NCBI RefSeq assembly: GCF_001687565.2
Contig: NZ_CP016534.2
Location: forward strand, 1,492,501 to 1,556,500
Length of the DNA stretch: 64,000 nucleotides
From: Planococcus antarcticus DSM 14505
Lineage (GTDB): Bacteria; Bacillota; Bacilli; Bacillales_A; Planococcaceae
Direction: 5' to 3'
Below the pieces are notes generated by a model. The model made no database searches. It had not been told where the DNA came from and was given only the letters and a program-made list of their open reading frames with translations. Shown here piece after piece: positions 17,990 through 26,521 of the stretch. Positions within the stretch are counted from its first letter, which is position 1. Each line of letters begins with the position of its first letter. Position numbers and translations under genes: made by a program.

Positions 17990-19033
17990 ATGCCTACTAC
18001 AACTTTCATCGATCATGTATTGACCGAAGCCAAAGAACGCAATGTCTCCGATATCCACATGACCACCGGTATCCCGCCAATTTTCCGGATGAATGGCACC
18101 TTGATCCAGTTCGGCGACAAAAAACTGATGCCAGAAGACACCATGGCCATCGCCAAAGCGTTGATGCCGGAATCGCTATGGGACACGTTCCTTGAAAAAG
18201 GCGAGATGGATTATTCCTACTCAATCGCAGGCGTGGCGCGTTACCGGGTCAACTCATTCCACCAGCGCGGCTCGATTTCGCACGCCTTCCGGACGATCCC
18301 TTCCAAAATCCCGTCAATCGACGACCTGCAGATGCCAGATACTTTGAAAAAGCTGGCCGATACCCATCAAGGGCTGATCCTCGTGACCGGTCCAACCGGC
18401 TCTGGTAAGTCGACAACACTTGCCGCCATGATCCGCTATATGAATGAACACATGACCAAACACATTATCACACTCGAAGATCCGATCGAGTATATGCATA
18501 AGCATGGCACCTCGGTCATCGACCAGCGCGAAGTCGGCTTTGATACCAATTCGTTCGCCAACGGCCTGCGCGCCGCACTCAGGCAAGATCCCGATGTCAT
18601 TCTGGTCGGAGAGATGCGGGATCTGGAAACGATCACCACCGCTATCACTGCCGCTGAAACCGGTCACTTGGTTATGGGCACCTTGCATACTTCGAGTGCC
18701 GCATCGACCATCGAGCGGATCATCGACGTGTTCCCGCACGAACAGCACGCCCAGATCCGGACACAGCTTGGCGGTATTATCAAAGCGGTCATTTCCCAGC
18801 GCTTGCTACCTACCGCTGACGGCAAGGGGCGTGTGGCCGCAACCGAGATCATGATCTCCAATCCGGCCATCGCCAACTTGATCCGTTCCGAAAAAGTCCA
18901 CCAAATCCCAAACGTTATTTTGACCAACCGGGCGTCAGGCATGCATATGATGGAAACCTCTGTACAAGAACTGCTGAAAAAAGGCAAGATCACGCGTGAA
19001 ATCGCGCAGCCTTACTTGAAAGGAGCGGAATAA
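17990..19033 (+). CDS. pilT: Type IV pilus retraction ATPase PilT
   Basis: PilT depolymerises the pilus, giving twitching motility and retraction. The 347-residue length is typical. Walker A GPTGSGKSTTL, Asp box EDPIEYMHK, Walker B VGEMRD and His box TGHLVMGTLHTSSA are in order, and the C-terminal LIRSEKVHQIPN matches the AIRNLIRE-type helix of PilT. It has neither the MshEN domain nor the zinc motif of PilB, which distinguishes retraction from extension ATPases. It starts 3 nt after the pilB stop. Confidence 0.97.
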   Translation: MPTTTFIDHVLTEAKERNVSDIHMTTGIPPIFRMNGTLIQFGDKKLMPEDTMAIAKALMPESLWDTFLEKGEMDYSYSIAGVARYRVNSFHQRGSISHAFRTIPSKIPSIDDLQMPDTLKKLADTHQGLILVTGPTGSGKSTTLAAMIRYMNEHMTKHIITLEDPIEYMHKHGTSVIDQREVGFDTNSFANGLRAALRQDPDVILVGEMRDLETITTAITAAETGHLVMGTLHTSSAASTIERIIDVFPHEQHAQIRTQLGGIIKAVISQRLLPTADGKGRVAATEIMISNPAIANLIRSEKVHQIPNVILTNRASGMHMMETSVQELLKKGKITREIAQPYLKGAE

Positions 19034-19034
19034 C

Positions 19035-20246
19035 GTGGCCCGCTACAAATACGAAGGCCGCGACCGCAAAAAGATTCGAAACGGCATTGCTGTCGCCAAT
19101 AGCCGGCAGGAAGCGGTGAAGAAGCTGCGCGATCAAGGCATCCGCGTCATCGACATCCGCGAAATACCGACCACCGCGCTGCAACAGGACATTTCCTTCG
19201 GCAATCCGGTCAAACGTGATCAGTTTATCATGTTCCTGCGCCAGTTCTCGACGTTGATGAGAGCAGGGGTGACCATTGTCGATTCGATCCACATCTTGTC
19301 TCAGCAAGTGGAATCCAAAGCGCTGCGAAAAACTTTGTCGGAAATCGCCGAAGAACTGCGAAAAGGAAATTCCTTGTCCGATTCGCTGGCAAAATACCCG
19401 AAAATTTTTGAGCCTTTGACCATCAATCTGGTAAAAGCGGGGGAGATGTCCGGGAACATCGACGACTCGCTGGAAAGCTTGGCGACGCATTACGATAAAG
19501 CCTACCAGACGAAACAAAAAGTGGTATCGGCCATGTCCTATCCGGTTGTCGTCGGTATTTTGGCAATCGGCGTTGTCATTTTCCTGTTGTCATCGATTGT
19601 GCCGATGTTTGCCGATATGTTCGAAGGCTTTGGCGGCGAACTGCCGATGATCACGCAGATCGTCATGGCCGCAAGTGACTTTGTTATGGGCTATTGGTAT
19701 TTGCTGCTGCTCGGAGGATTTGCGATTGCCGCCGTCATCTGGCTGATGCGCAAAGATCCAAGAGGCAATATGATCCTGGACACCATGCTGCTGAAGATTC
19801 CGATCTTCGGCAAGATCCTGCAGAAATCGGCACTCGCCCGGTTGACCCGAACTTTGAGTTCCTTGTTCTCCAGTTCCGTGCCGATCCTGCAATGTTTGAC
19901 GATGACCGAGAAAGTCGTCGGCAACGCCGTCATGTCAAAAGTCATCCTGGCGTCACGCGATTCACTCGAACGCGGCGGCTCGTTGACGGAACCAATGCGC
20001 AAGCACTGGGCCTTCCCGCCGCTCATTCCACACATGATCGCCATTGGAGAACAAACCGGTTCACTCGATCATATGCTCAGCAAAGTAGCGGAATTTTACG
20101 AAAAGGAAGTCGAAGCCGAGACCGACCGGTTGAAAGCGTTGATTGAGCCATTGATGATCGTCTTTCTTGCTGCATTAGTTGGGACTATAGTTCTGTCTAT
20201 TATGATGCCGATGTTTGAAATGTTCCAAAATGTAGATAATTTGTAG
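19035..20246 (+). CDS. pilC: Type IV pilus inner-membrane platform protein PilC (GspF family)
   Basis: A 403-residue platform protein that couples PilB and PilT to pilin assembly. Two GspF domains are visible: FLRQFSTLMRAGVTIVDS near residue 70, and LARLTRTLSSLFSSSVPILQ near residue 268. Hydrophobic segments lie near residues 170-195, 215-235 and 375-395. The start is GTG, with the GAGCGGAATAA end of pilT just upstream. It is the last gene of the tightly packed ATPase group before the separately promoted major pilin. Confidence 0.96.
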   Translation: MARYKYEGRDRKKIRNGIAVANSRQEAVKKLRDQGIRVIDIREIPTTALQQDISFGNPVKRDQFIMFLRQFSTLMRAGVTIVDSIHILSQQVESKALRKTLSEIAEELRKGNSLSDSLAKYPKIFEPLTINLVKAGEMSGNIDDSLESLATHYDKAYQTKQKVVSAMSYPVVVGILAIGVVIFLLSSIVPMFADMFEGFGGELPMITQIVMAASDFVMGYWYLLLLGGFAIAAVIWLMRKDPRGNMILDTMLLKIPIFGKILQKSALARLTRTLSSLFSSSVPILQCLTMTEKVVGNAVMSKVILASRDSLERGGSLTEPMRKHWAFPPLIPHMIAIGEQTGSLDHMLSKVAEFYEKEVEAETDRLKALIEPLMIVFLAALVGTIVLSIMMPMFEMFQNVDNL

Positions 20247-20299
20247 GTGGTTCAGCAATTTTTATTTAAAATATTTTGTAAAAAAACAAGAAAAGGCTA

Positions 20300-20327
20300 T
20301 TGCTAAAACTGGTCCTATTGTTATAAT
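20300..20327 (+). promoter_or_regulatory. SigA-type promoter for the major pilin
   Basis: TTGCTA and TATAAT are separated by 16 nt in the AT-rich gap between pilC and the pilin gene. An independent strong promoter fits the high expression expected for a major pilin. Confidence 0.7.
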
Positions 20328-20378
20328 TGAGCTGTACTCAAAGTAGTATTTAAAAGTAAAAAAATAGGGGGAAAAGAA

Positions 20379-20840
20379 ATGAAAAAATATTTACAGAAGA
20401 AGTTGAATAACGAAAAAGGTATGACGTTGATCGAGCTTTTGGCAGTTATCGTAATTATCGCGATTATTGCTGCGATTGCCATTCCAGCAATTGGGAATAT
20501 TATTGAGAACAGTCGTTATAGTGCTGTTAAGTCGGATGCTTTGAATGCTTTAAGTGCTGCAAATATTTATTTTGCAGAAAATCCTGATAAAATTGAGGTC
20601 AGTATTGAAGATTTAACTGCTGGATACTTAGACAATGCAGGAACATTAGAAGATGCTGGAGGAAATAAAGTAACCAAAGCTAGTGGAGAGGCTGTTGCAC
20701 TGACGCACGCTGCTATCACGTATTCAGGTTCTAAAACTATTGCTTTTTCAAATGCAACTGTAGAAACTATTAATGCAGATGATCAAAAAGGTAGTGGGGA
20801 TGCTGCTGCTAAAACAATTCCTGAAACCCCAGGTGGTTAA
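20379..20840 (+). CDS. Major type IV pilin (PilA/PilE-like)
   Basis: A 153-residue prepilin. A 15-residue leader ends in Gly (NNEKG), followed by MTLIELLAVIVIIAIIAAIAIPA with Glu+5, the classic class III signal and N-terminal alpha helix. The globular domain is Ala/Asp/Thr-rich and ends in PETPGG. AGGGGGAAAAG precedes the ATG. The gene is visibly more AT-rich than pilB-pilT-pilC and pilM-N-O and has its own promoter. Major pilins are often exchanged or diversify faster than assembly genes. PilD at 25.5 kb should process it. Confidence 0.93.
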   Translation: MKKYLQKKLNNEKGMTLIELLAVIVIIAIIAAIAIPAIGNIIENSRYSAVKSDALNALSAANIYFAENPDKIEVSIEDLTAGYLDNAGTLEDAGGNKVTKASGEAVALTHAAITYSGSKTIAFSNATVETINADDQKGSGDAAAKTIPETPGG

Positions 20841-20875
20841 TTCAAAAGCTTAAAATATTATTAGGAGCTGAAAAA

Positions 20876-21814
20876 ATGGCCTTATCGTTTTTATCGAGAA
20901 AAGCACACGTCGTTACTATTACAATAGAAGAAGACGCGATTCGTCATGTTGATTTGAAATCTTCTTGGCCGCTTGAGTTAAGCTGTGCGGAAGAAATTCT
21001 TTTGCCGGCAGGCATCATCGAAGAAGGCAAAATCGTCAATGCAGAAGCGCTGGTCTCGGTACTCGATAAGGCTGTCAATCAGTGGGGTCTCTCTAAGAAG
21101 TCAGTCCGCTTCCTCGCCCCTGACGAATTCGTTATTATCCGCAAAGTACCATACCCCGAAGATGTCGAAACCGATGAACTGAAAGGTCATTTCTTTATTG
21201 AAATTGGTTCGACGCTTTACTTGCCTTTTGAAGATCCCGTCTTTGATGTGGTGCCGTATCATCCGGAAGAAGAACAGCCAGAAGCGATCATCATTGCTTC
21301 CAAAGAATCAGTCATGCAGTCTTATGAAGATGTGTTTGATCAAGTGAAATTAAAAGCGGTTGTGGCGGACATTACACCGCTCGCTCTATACCGCTTAGCC
21401 CATTTGCAGCACGATTTCCAAGAAGATGAGCACATTATGCTTCTCGATTTGCAGTCGGAAAAAATGACCGTTTCCATTTTTCATGAACATTTTCCGATGT
21501 TCATGCGACCGGTCGATTTGGAAGTAGAAGATCCGTTCTCGACAGATCGTTCCGCCGTCATGGAGACGATTGAAGTCGAAGCCGAAAAACTGGCGAACTT
21601 CTACCGCTACAATATGAACAGCGGGGAACTCGGCATCACGAAAATTATCTGCAATGGGGAGTTTTACGATTGGCAGACCTTCCAGCAAAGCCTGGAAACA
21701 CGCTTCCAAATTCCGGTCCTGCCGCTCGTCATCGATGTTATTCCGTGCGGTGACAGAAAAGATGTTTCAAGACGCTTTAACCGGGCCATCGGTCTCGCGC
21801 TGAAAGAGGTGTAA
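20876..21814 (+). CDS. pilM: Type IV pilus assembly protein PilM
   Basis: PilM is a cytoplasmic actin-like protein that binds the N-terminus of PilN and links it to PilB. The 312-residue protein has actin-fold landmarks: an N-terminal VVTITIEEDAIRHVDLK strand pair, and MLLDLQSEKMTVSIFHE as the second phosphate-binding region; the latter is divergent. TAGGAGC precedes the ATG. Order pilM-pilN-pilO is the universal one for type IVa systems, which supports the calls for these three divergent proteins. Confidence 0.85.
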   Translation: MALSFLSRKAHVVTITIEEDAIRHVDLKSSWPLELSCAEEILLPAGIIEEGKIVNAEALVSVLDKAVNQWGLSKKSVRFLAPDEFVIIRKVPYPEDVETDELKGHFFIEIGSTLYLPFEDPVFDVVPYHPEEEQPEAIIIASKESVMQSYEDVFDQVKLKAVVADITPLALYRLAHLQHDFQEDEHIMLLDLQSEKMTVSIFHEHFPMFMRPVDLEVEDPFSTDRSAVMETIEVEAEKLANFYRYNMNSGELGITKIICNGEFYDWQTFQQSLETRFQIPVLPLVIDVIPCGDRKDVSRRFNRAIGLALKEV

Positions 21815-21820
21815 AGTTTT

Positions 21821-22597
21821 ATGTTGGTTGATATTAACCTATTGCCGCAAAAAGAACGGGACCGTCCCGCTTTTCTGATTGCGGCGATTTCGATTTTATT
21901 GGCAGCCGTCATTGTCTGGGCGGTTTTGGCGTTTCTAGCTGGATCGCATGAAAGTGAACAACAGGTTCTGGCAGCGCAATCCGTGCAAGTTGCCACTGAA
22001 CAAGCTAGTATCCGCGCACAATTGGAAGCTGCGCAAGGCATGAACGAAGAGCAGCAGTTAAAAGCCACTGTCGACTGGGCAGAGGGTTATCAATTTGATA
22101 CCGTTCCGTTGTTGGAAGGATTGGTGTCCATGTTGCCGGCGCGCGGCTTTTTTGACAGCTTTTCTTATACCGGCCTGGACCAGGCAATTTTGTCGGTCCA
22201 ATTCGATACGGCACGTGAAGCGGCTTATTATTTGGCACAGTTGAAAGCATCAGAACTGATTGAGTCGGCGACGCTCGACAGTGTGGCACAAAATGAAATG
22301 GAGACTGTAGAAACAGAAGAAGGCGTGGTTATCGAACAAGAAACGGTTATTCAAGAGACACCACGCTATATCGCAACTTATACGTTAGTCTTTATCGACG
22401 AACGCATTCCGACAGACGATACCGCCGTTCCCGTAGAAGGCGAAGCTGTCGTCGAGGAACCCGCAGAAGAAGTTGTGGAAGAACCTGCGGAAGACGTAGA
22501 AGTGGATGTGGAAGTCAATACAGAAACCAGAGCGCCTGCCGACACAGTCGAACCGGCTGAAACCGCTCCAGCAGAAACAGGGGGCGATGGCCAATGA
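21821..22597 (+). CDS. pilN: Type IV pilus assembly protein PilN
   Basis: A 258-residue bitopic protein. The N-terminal cytoplasmic motif MLVDINLLPQKERDR matches the PilN INLLP peptide that docks on PilM. One membrane helix follows (about 18-42), then an extracytoplasmic alpha/beta domain. The last 50 residues are a highly acidic Val/Glu/Pro tail (EEPAEEVVEEPAEDV) not found in most PilN proteins. The stop overlaps the pilO start by 4 nt. Confidence 0.85.
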   Translation: MLVDINLLPQKERDRPAFLIAAISILLAAVIVWAVLAFLAGSHESEQQVLAAQSVQVATEQASIRAQLEAAQGMNEEQQLKATVDWAEGYQFDTVPLLEGLVSMLPARGFFDSFSYTGLDQAILSVQFDTAREAAYYLAQLKASELIESATLDSVAQNEMETVETEEGVVIEQETVIQETPRYIATYTLVFIDERIPTDDTAVPVEGEAVVEEPAEEVVEEPAEDVEVDVEVNTETRAPADTVEPAETAPAETGGDGQ

Positions 22598-23349
22598 GCA
22601 GCTTATCGAAAAGCCAAAAAGAAAAAGGCCTGATCTTCTTATCCGTCATCTTCCTGTTGGCGCTCGCTGCGTATTCCTATTTCTCCCTGTATGCACCAGC
22701 AAAAGAATCGCGGCTACAGGCAGAACAAACTTTGAGCTCTGAACGCGATGTATTGGTTGCGCTGCAGGCGCAGCTGAAGGAATTGCCAGAAGGCGAAAAG
22801 ATCAGCACCAGTGATTTGCAGCAGAAAGTTTCTGTTGAATCCTTGACCGAGCAGATCGTTCTGCAGATCGAACAGGCAGAATTGATTTCGGATACACTGG
22901 TCGACAATATTGGCATTACCGAAGGCCTGGTTGAAATGCCGGTGCCGGTTGAAGGACTTGAGAACCTTCAGGAAGTGCTGACGACCGTCACCATCAAAGC
23001 TGACGACTACCAGGAAATCACCACTTTTATCACAGAAGTCGAAGCGATGGAACGCATCATGATCGTCGAAGCCGTCGATTTCGGTTCCAACGAAGAAATC
23101 ACTTCAGCTGACCAAGTGGGTGAACCCATCGATGTCAACCTGACCTTCTCGGCGTATTTCCGCCCGGACTTGATCGCACTGGCAGACACCTTGCCGAAAA
23201 TCGACGCTCCTGCCCCGGCAGGCAAGATCAATCCTTTGCCGCAAAATGACGGAACGGACTTGGCTGAAGAGTTGGAAGTGGACCCAGATGTCGACATCGA
23301 TGTAGAAGTCAATGTCGAAGAAAACGCCGCCGCTCTAGACGAGGAATAA
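22594..23349 (+). CDS. pilO: Type IV pilus assembly protein PilO-like
   Basis: A 251-residue bitopic protein with a membrane helix at about 13-32, a coiled-coil segment (about 35-65), and an alpha/beta ferredoxin-like domain. Assigned as PilO from architecture and position after pilM and pilN. Sequence similarity to proteobacterial PilO is weak by eye. Like PilN it ends in an acidic tail (DPDVDIDVEVNVEENAA), so the two partners share an unusual acidic C-terminus. A terminator follows directly. Confidence 0.78.
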   Translation: MSSLSKSQKEKGLIFLSVIFLLALAAYSYFSLYAPAKESRLQAEQTLSSERDVLVALQAQLKELPEGEKISTSDLQQKVSVESLTEQIVLQIEQAELISDTLVDNIGITEGLVEMPVPVEGLENLQEVLTTVTIKADDYQEITTFITEVEAMERIMIVEAVDFGSNEEITSADQVGEPIDVNLTFSAYFRPDLIALADTLPKIDAPAPAGKINPLPQNDGTDLAEELEVDPDVDIDVEVNVEENAAALDEE

Positions 23350-23351
23350 GC

Positions 23352-23386
23352 AAAAGAGAGAAATCATTGTGATTTCTCTCTTTTTG
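23352..23386 (+). terminator. Terminator after pilO
   Basis: AAAGAGAGAAATCA..TGATTTCTCTC forms a stem followed by TTTTT. It closes the pilM-N-O transcript ahead of the IS insertion. Confidence 0.92.
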
Positions 23387-23429
23387 GTAGAGCTGGGTTG
23401 AACGGCTCTTTTTTCACAAGTTGTAGACC

Positions 23430-23550
23430 GTTCTGCAAACAAATAGATCTATTCCGCAAACAAACGATGATATCCCGCAAACAAACTCAGGATTCCGCAA
23501 ACAAGCTGGGTTATTCCGCAAATAAAACCAGTATTCCGCAAAACAACTAC
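23430..23550 (+). repeat. Tandem array of about six 20-21 bp units, core TTCCGCAAACAA
   Basis: Units begin at about 23430, 23451, 23472, 23492, 23513 and 23533. Each has a conserved TTCCGCAAACAA-like half and a variable half of 8-10 bp. The last unit is also one arm of the palindromic element that follows. Confidence 0.8.
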
Positions 23551-23588
23551 GCTTTCCTGCGGGAGTCTCCGTTGTTTTGCTCCATATC
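23531..23588 (-). repeat. Dispersed palindromic repeat, family 2, short copy
   Basis: Arms TATTCCGCAAAACAAC and GTTGTTTTGCTCCATA are inverted copies with small internal differences. They enclose TACGCTTTCCTGCGGGAGTC. It is the minimal form of the element also seen near 37866. Confidence 0.75.
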
Positions 23589-23895
23589 TCTTATGAAAAG
23601 TGTGGGATGTAGAACCGCTTCGACTCCAATGAGTTTTTGATTAGTCAATTCAAAGTGTTCGGTGCGTTGAGTGAAAAAATTCTAAATTGATAATCTTAAA
23701 CCTGAATTATTCACGCTTGGTCGCTCATCCGGGAATTTAGCTGAAATTCACTGATTGTCGAAATTTTTTAAGGCATATTTCCTCTTTTTCATTTCATCTA
23801 CGTGAAATTCTGCATCGACTCATTTAAAAAGAGCGTTTTTGGGCAGACGACTCCCTTGGCAGAGATCCAAATTTCAAAAAAGGAGTAATGAGAAG

Positions 23896-25212
23896 CTATT
23901 CGATTTTCAGCTGTTGAATCCGGGCGAGGATTTTCCAAAAGAAGTCTTGGTAGACAAAACTGGAAGACAATTTGAAGTAAAGAGACCGTCCTGACTTCAC
24001 CAGCTTACTGGCCACTTTTACCAGTCGTGTCCGGATGGTCTGGATCTGCATCTTCTTTTGCCCTTCCGGAAACGTTAATGTGCGCAGCCAATTCACTAAA
24101 TTATAAGCCAACAGGCTTAGCATCATTTTCGCTTCGTTCACTTGGTAGGAATGGCTGTTCATTCGATCAAATCCAAACCCATTTTTAGCTTCTTTGATGT
24201 AATTTTCCATGGTTCCTCTTTTTTGATAGGTGCGGACAATGGCTTCCGGGGAGAACACGTCCGTGAAATTCGTCACAAAAAATGTATGGGTAAAGAACAA
24301 TTCACCCGCAGGCCGTGCGGACTGGATGACGACTTTCCGGGGCTTATCCCATTTTTTCGCCTGATAGGTTGTTTCTGAAACATGATATTCGGTCTTTGTG
24401 CTGTCAGATGGTGTCGAAGATGGATGGTATTCCTCCGCAAGACATTGCAGGATGGCATTGGATTTGAGCCGGATGACGTAATAGACCGATTCCTTTTCAC
24501 ATAGTTCATACAAAGCCGGAACGGCAAACCCACTGTCCCCGCGGATGAACGGCGTCGTCTCAGGAAACTGTTCATTATAATGTTCAATCAGCGGCCGGAT
24601 GAAATCCACGACTCCGTTGGATGTGTAGACATTGCCGGGGCGCAGCTGGGCTTTCAAGAAATCACCGGTGATCCCGTCAAAAGCGACCAACGGATGGAAA
24701 CCGACCGTCCCGTAATGGGCATTGTACGCCGCATCGCACTGGTTGCCGTAGGTATCGGCATGTGTCGAGTCCAGATCGAAGATGATCGCTTCAGCTTTCC
24801 GGTGCCGATGCACTTTATCGAGCAGTTCCTGGTTGGCTTGTTGTAATTGAATCATCGCTTCCGGATTAAAACGTGGCCAAAAACGAGATAGACTGGGTTG
24901 GGAAGCTAACGCTCCTTGTCCGAGAACTTGAGTGAAAATCGGATCGTCCGTCAGGTGGTCCGCAGCATCATCTTCCGCATAACCCGCTATTATCTGGTAG
25001 ATTTTCTGGCCGAATAATTTTTCGTTCGAATGGATCCAATGAGAACGAGTATCTTTCAAATGAAGATGCTTCGCCACGGTTTGCGAAAAGCCAAGCTTTA
25101 CGTCGAATTCCTTGAACAGGAACGCGCCGGTATCTGAGGAAAGTGAACCTCCATCATTTGATAATTTGATCTGACGATTGAAATCAAGGGATATTTGCGG
25201 TAATGTAGCCAT
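23896..25212 (-). CDS. IS1380-family transposase
   Basis: A 438-residue DDE transposase. The N-terminal LSSDTGAFLFKEFD, the central AIIFDLDSTHADTYGNQ (first Asp), FIRGDSGFAVPALYE (second Asp) and the late YQKRGTMENYIKEAKNGFGFDRM (Glu with the Y..R..E signature) are all visible, so the gene looks active. There is no frameshift. AAAGGATT precedes the ATG on the minus strand. Confidence 0.95.
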   Translation of the reverse strand: MATLPQISLDFNRQIKLSNDGGSLSSDTGAFLFKEFDVKLGFSQTVAKHLHLKDTRSHWIHSNEKLFGQKIYQIIAGYAEDDAADHLTDDPIFTQVLGQGALASQPSLSRFWPRFNPEAMIQLQQANQELLDKVHRHRKAEAIIFDLDSTHADTYGNQCDAAYNAHYGTVGFHPLVAFDGITGDFLKAQLRPGNVYTSNGVVDFIRPLIEHYNEQFPETTPFIRGDSGFAVPALYELCEKESVYYVIRLKSNAILQCLAEEYHPSSTPSDSTKTEYHVSETTYQAKKWDKPRKVVIQSARPAGELFFTHTFFVTNFTDVFSPEAIVRTYQKRGTMENYIKEAKNGFGFDRMNSHSYQVNEAKMMLSLLAYNLVNWLRTLTFPEGQKKMQIQTIRTRLVKVASKLVKSGRSLYFKLSSSFVYQDFFWKILARIQQLKIE

Positions 25213-25297
25213 AAGAAGAATCCTTTCTGTTGGTTATTTTGTGGTGATTTAACCTTAGCAGAAACGGATTCTTTTTTCATTTTTTTCATGCATAAGC

Positions 25298-25338
25298 AAA
25301 GGCCCCAAAAGCCGATGAACTCGGGTTTTGGGGCCTTT
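25298..25338. terminator. Hairpin inside the IS right end, probable bidirectional terminator
   Basis: AAAGGCCCCAAAA..TTTTGGGGCCTTT forms a long GC-rich stem. In this position it would stop outside transcription from entering the transposase gene, as in many IS elements. Confidence 0.75.
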
Positions 25339-25371
25339 ATCAATAAATCGGTGAATAATTCAGGTTAAAGA

Positions 25372-25495
25372 AAGAACGGAAGATGGCGACTCCTGCGGAA
25401 GAACGGAGTGATGAGACCCCGCAGGAGCTTGCGACGAGGAGGCTCAGCGCTTCGTCCGCGGAAAGCGTCCATCTGGAGTGATTTCTTGAATTTCA
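25372..25495 (+). repeat. Dispersed intergenic repeat, family 1, plus orientation
   Basis: Contains, in order, GGAAGATGGCGACTCCTGCG, GAGACCCCGCAGGAG, GAGGAGGCTCAGC, CCGCGGAAAGCGTCCATC and TGATTTCTTGAATTTC. It starts within a few bases of the right target duplication of the IS. Confidence 0.75.
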
Positions 25496-25532
25496 TTAAA
25501 CTTACAAAAAAACTATAGCAAAGAGGGTTTCT

Positions 25533-26288
25533 ATGGTACTGACTTATTCTATTTTCTTCTCGTTGTTCGGACTCGTCTTCGGGTCGTTCTTTAATGTGGT
25601 CGGCTTGCGTGTGCCGAAAAAAGAATCGATCGCTTATCCGCCTTCACATTGCACAAACTGCGAACGACGTCTAACTGCAATTGACTTAGTACCGGTGTTT
25701 TCTTATTTATTTCTAAGAGGCCAATGCCGGACATGCGGCTCGAAGATTCATTGGGTCTATCCATTGATGGAGGCGATTACGGCGATTTTATTCGTCACGT
25801 CTTACTTGGTAGTCGGCTTTACGCCGGAACTCATCGTGGCGATCCTGTTTGTTTCGCTGCTTGTTATCATCACGGTGTCAGACATCGCCTATATGTTGAT
25901 TCCTGATAAAGTGCTTTTGCCGTTTGCAGTGGTGCTACTCGGCTTGCGCATTGCGATTCCGCTTGAGCCGTGGTGGGATAGCTTGCTCGGCGCAGTCGTC
26001 GGCTTTTCCTTATTGTTCTTAATCGCTGTCGTTTCCAAAGGCGGCATGGGTGGTGGCGATATCAAGCTGTTCTTTGTCATTGGGCTGGTGCTCGGTACTG
26101 CAGGCACCTTGATGACTTTGTTTTTCGCGTCGTTTATCGGAGCGATTGTCGGCATTATTCAGCTGCGTGTCACGAAAAAAGGACGCAAAACGCCAATTCC
26201 GTTTGGTCCATCGATTGCGGCCGCGGCCGTCATCGTTTATTTCTGGGGCGATGGGCTGCTCGCATGGTATATGAATTTTCTGGGATGA
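25533..26288 (+). CDS. pilD: Prepilin peptidase (leader peptidase / N-methyltransferase)
   Basis: PilD cleaves class III leaders of the pilins encoded upstream and usually N-methylates the new N-terminus. The 251-residue polytopic protein has the four-Cys zinc motif (HCTNC and QCRTCGS) of bifunctional enzymes. It also has the two catalytic aspartates of the GxGD family, in VSDIAYMLIPDKV and GGGDIKLFF. AAAGAGGG precedes the ATG. In B. subtilis the homologous comC also lies just after folC. The IS and repeats now separate it from pilO, so it likely needs its own promoter; none is obvious upstream. Confidence 0.95.
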   Translation: MVLTYSIFFSLFGLVFGSFFNVVGLRVPKKESIAYPPSHCTNCERRLTAIDLVPVFSYLFLRGQCRTCGSKIHWVYPLMEAITAILFVTSYLVVGFTPELIVAILFVSLLVIITVSDIAYMLIPDKVLLPFAVVLLGLRIAIPLEPWWDSLLGAVVGFSLLFLIAVVSKGGMGGGDIKLFFVIGLVLGTAGTLMTLFFASFIGAIVGIIQLRVTKKGRKTPIPFGPSIAAAAVIVYFWGDGLLAWYMNFLG

Positions 26289-26309
26289 AGCTAAGGCTTC
26301 ATCCTTTTT
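26283..26309 (+). terminator. Terminator after pilD
   Basis: GATGAAGC..GCTTCATC with a four-base loop and a run of seven T residues, overlapping the pilD stop. Confidence 0.92.
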
Positions 26310-26521
26310 TTGTTTTTTGCAAATCGCCGAGGCGCTTTGTATGTAAGTCATCGTTAATGGGCGTGTTGTAGTAAGTAGTTCTTCTTCTGAATGTCGCTTC
26401 GGCCTTTGGGCATAGCTTTCACAAAAAGCCAGGAAGAGCACCTGTCTTCTTGCTTTGCTTAGCCCGCGGACGCGGCGGCGCTCGGGCATTTCTTGCTATC
26501 GAATGTTACTATATGTTCTGT

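Larger units (their letters stand above)
23701..25364. mobile_element. IS1380-family insertion sequence, 1664 bp, with 5-bp target duplication
   Basis: Perfect 14-bp terminal inverted repeats CCTGAATTATTCAC bound the element, and TTAAA is duplicated on both sides (23696-23700 and 25365-25369). It contains one intact transposase gene on the minus strand. Length, CCTG ends and target duplication size fit the IS1380 family. The intact duplication suggests simple transposition with no later rearrangement. It lies between pilO and pilD, in non-coding sequence. A GC-rich hairpin sits just inside the right end. Confidence 0.95.

Noticed and set aside
23430..23550. CRISPR-like array
   Set aside because: A 20-21 bp unit with an 8-10 bp variable part is far too short for repeat plus spacer, and no cas genes are nearby.
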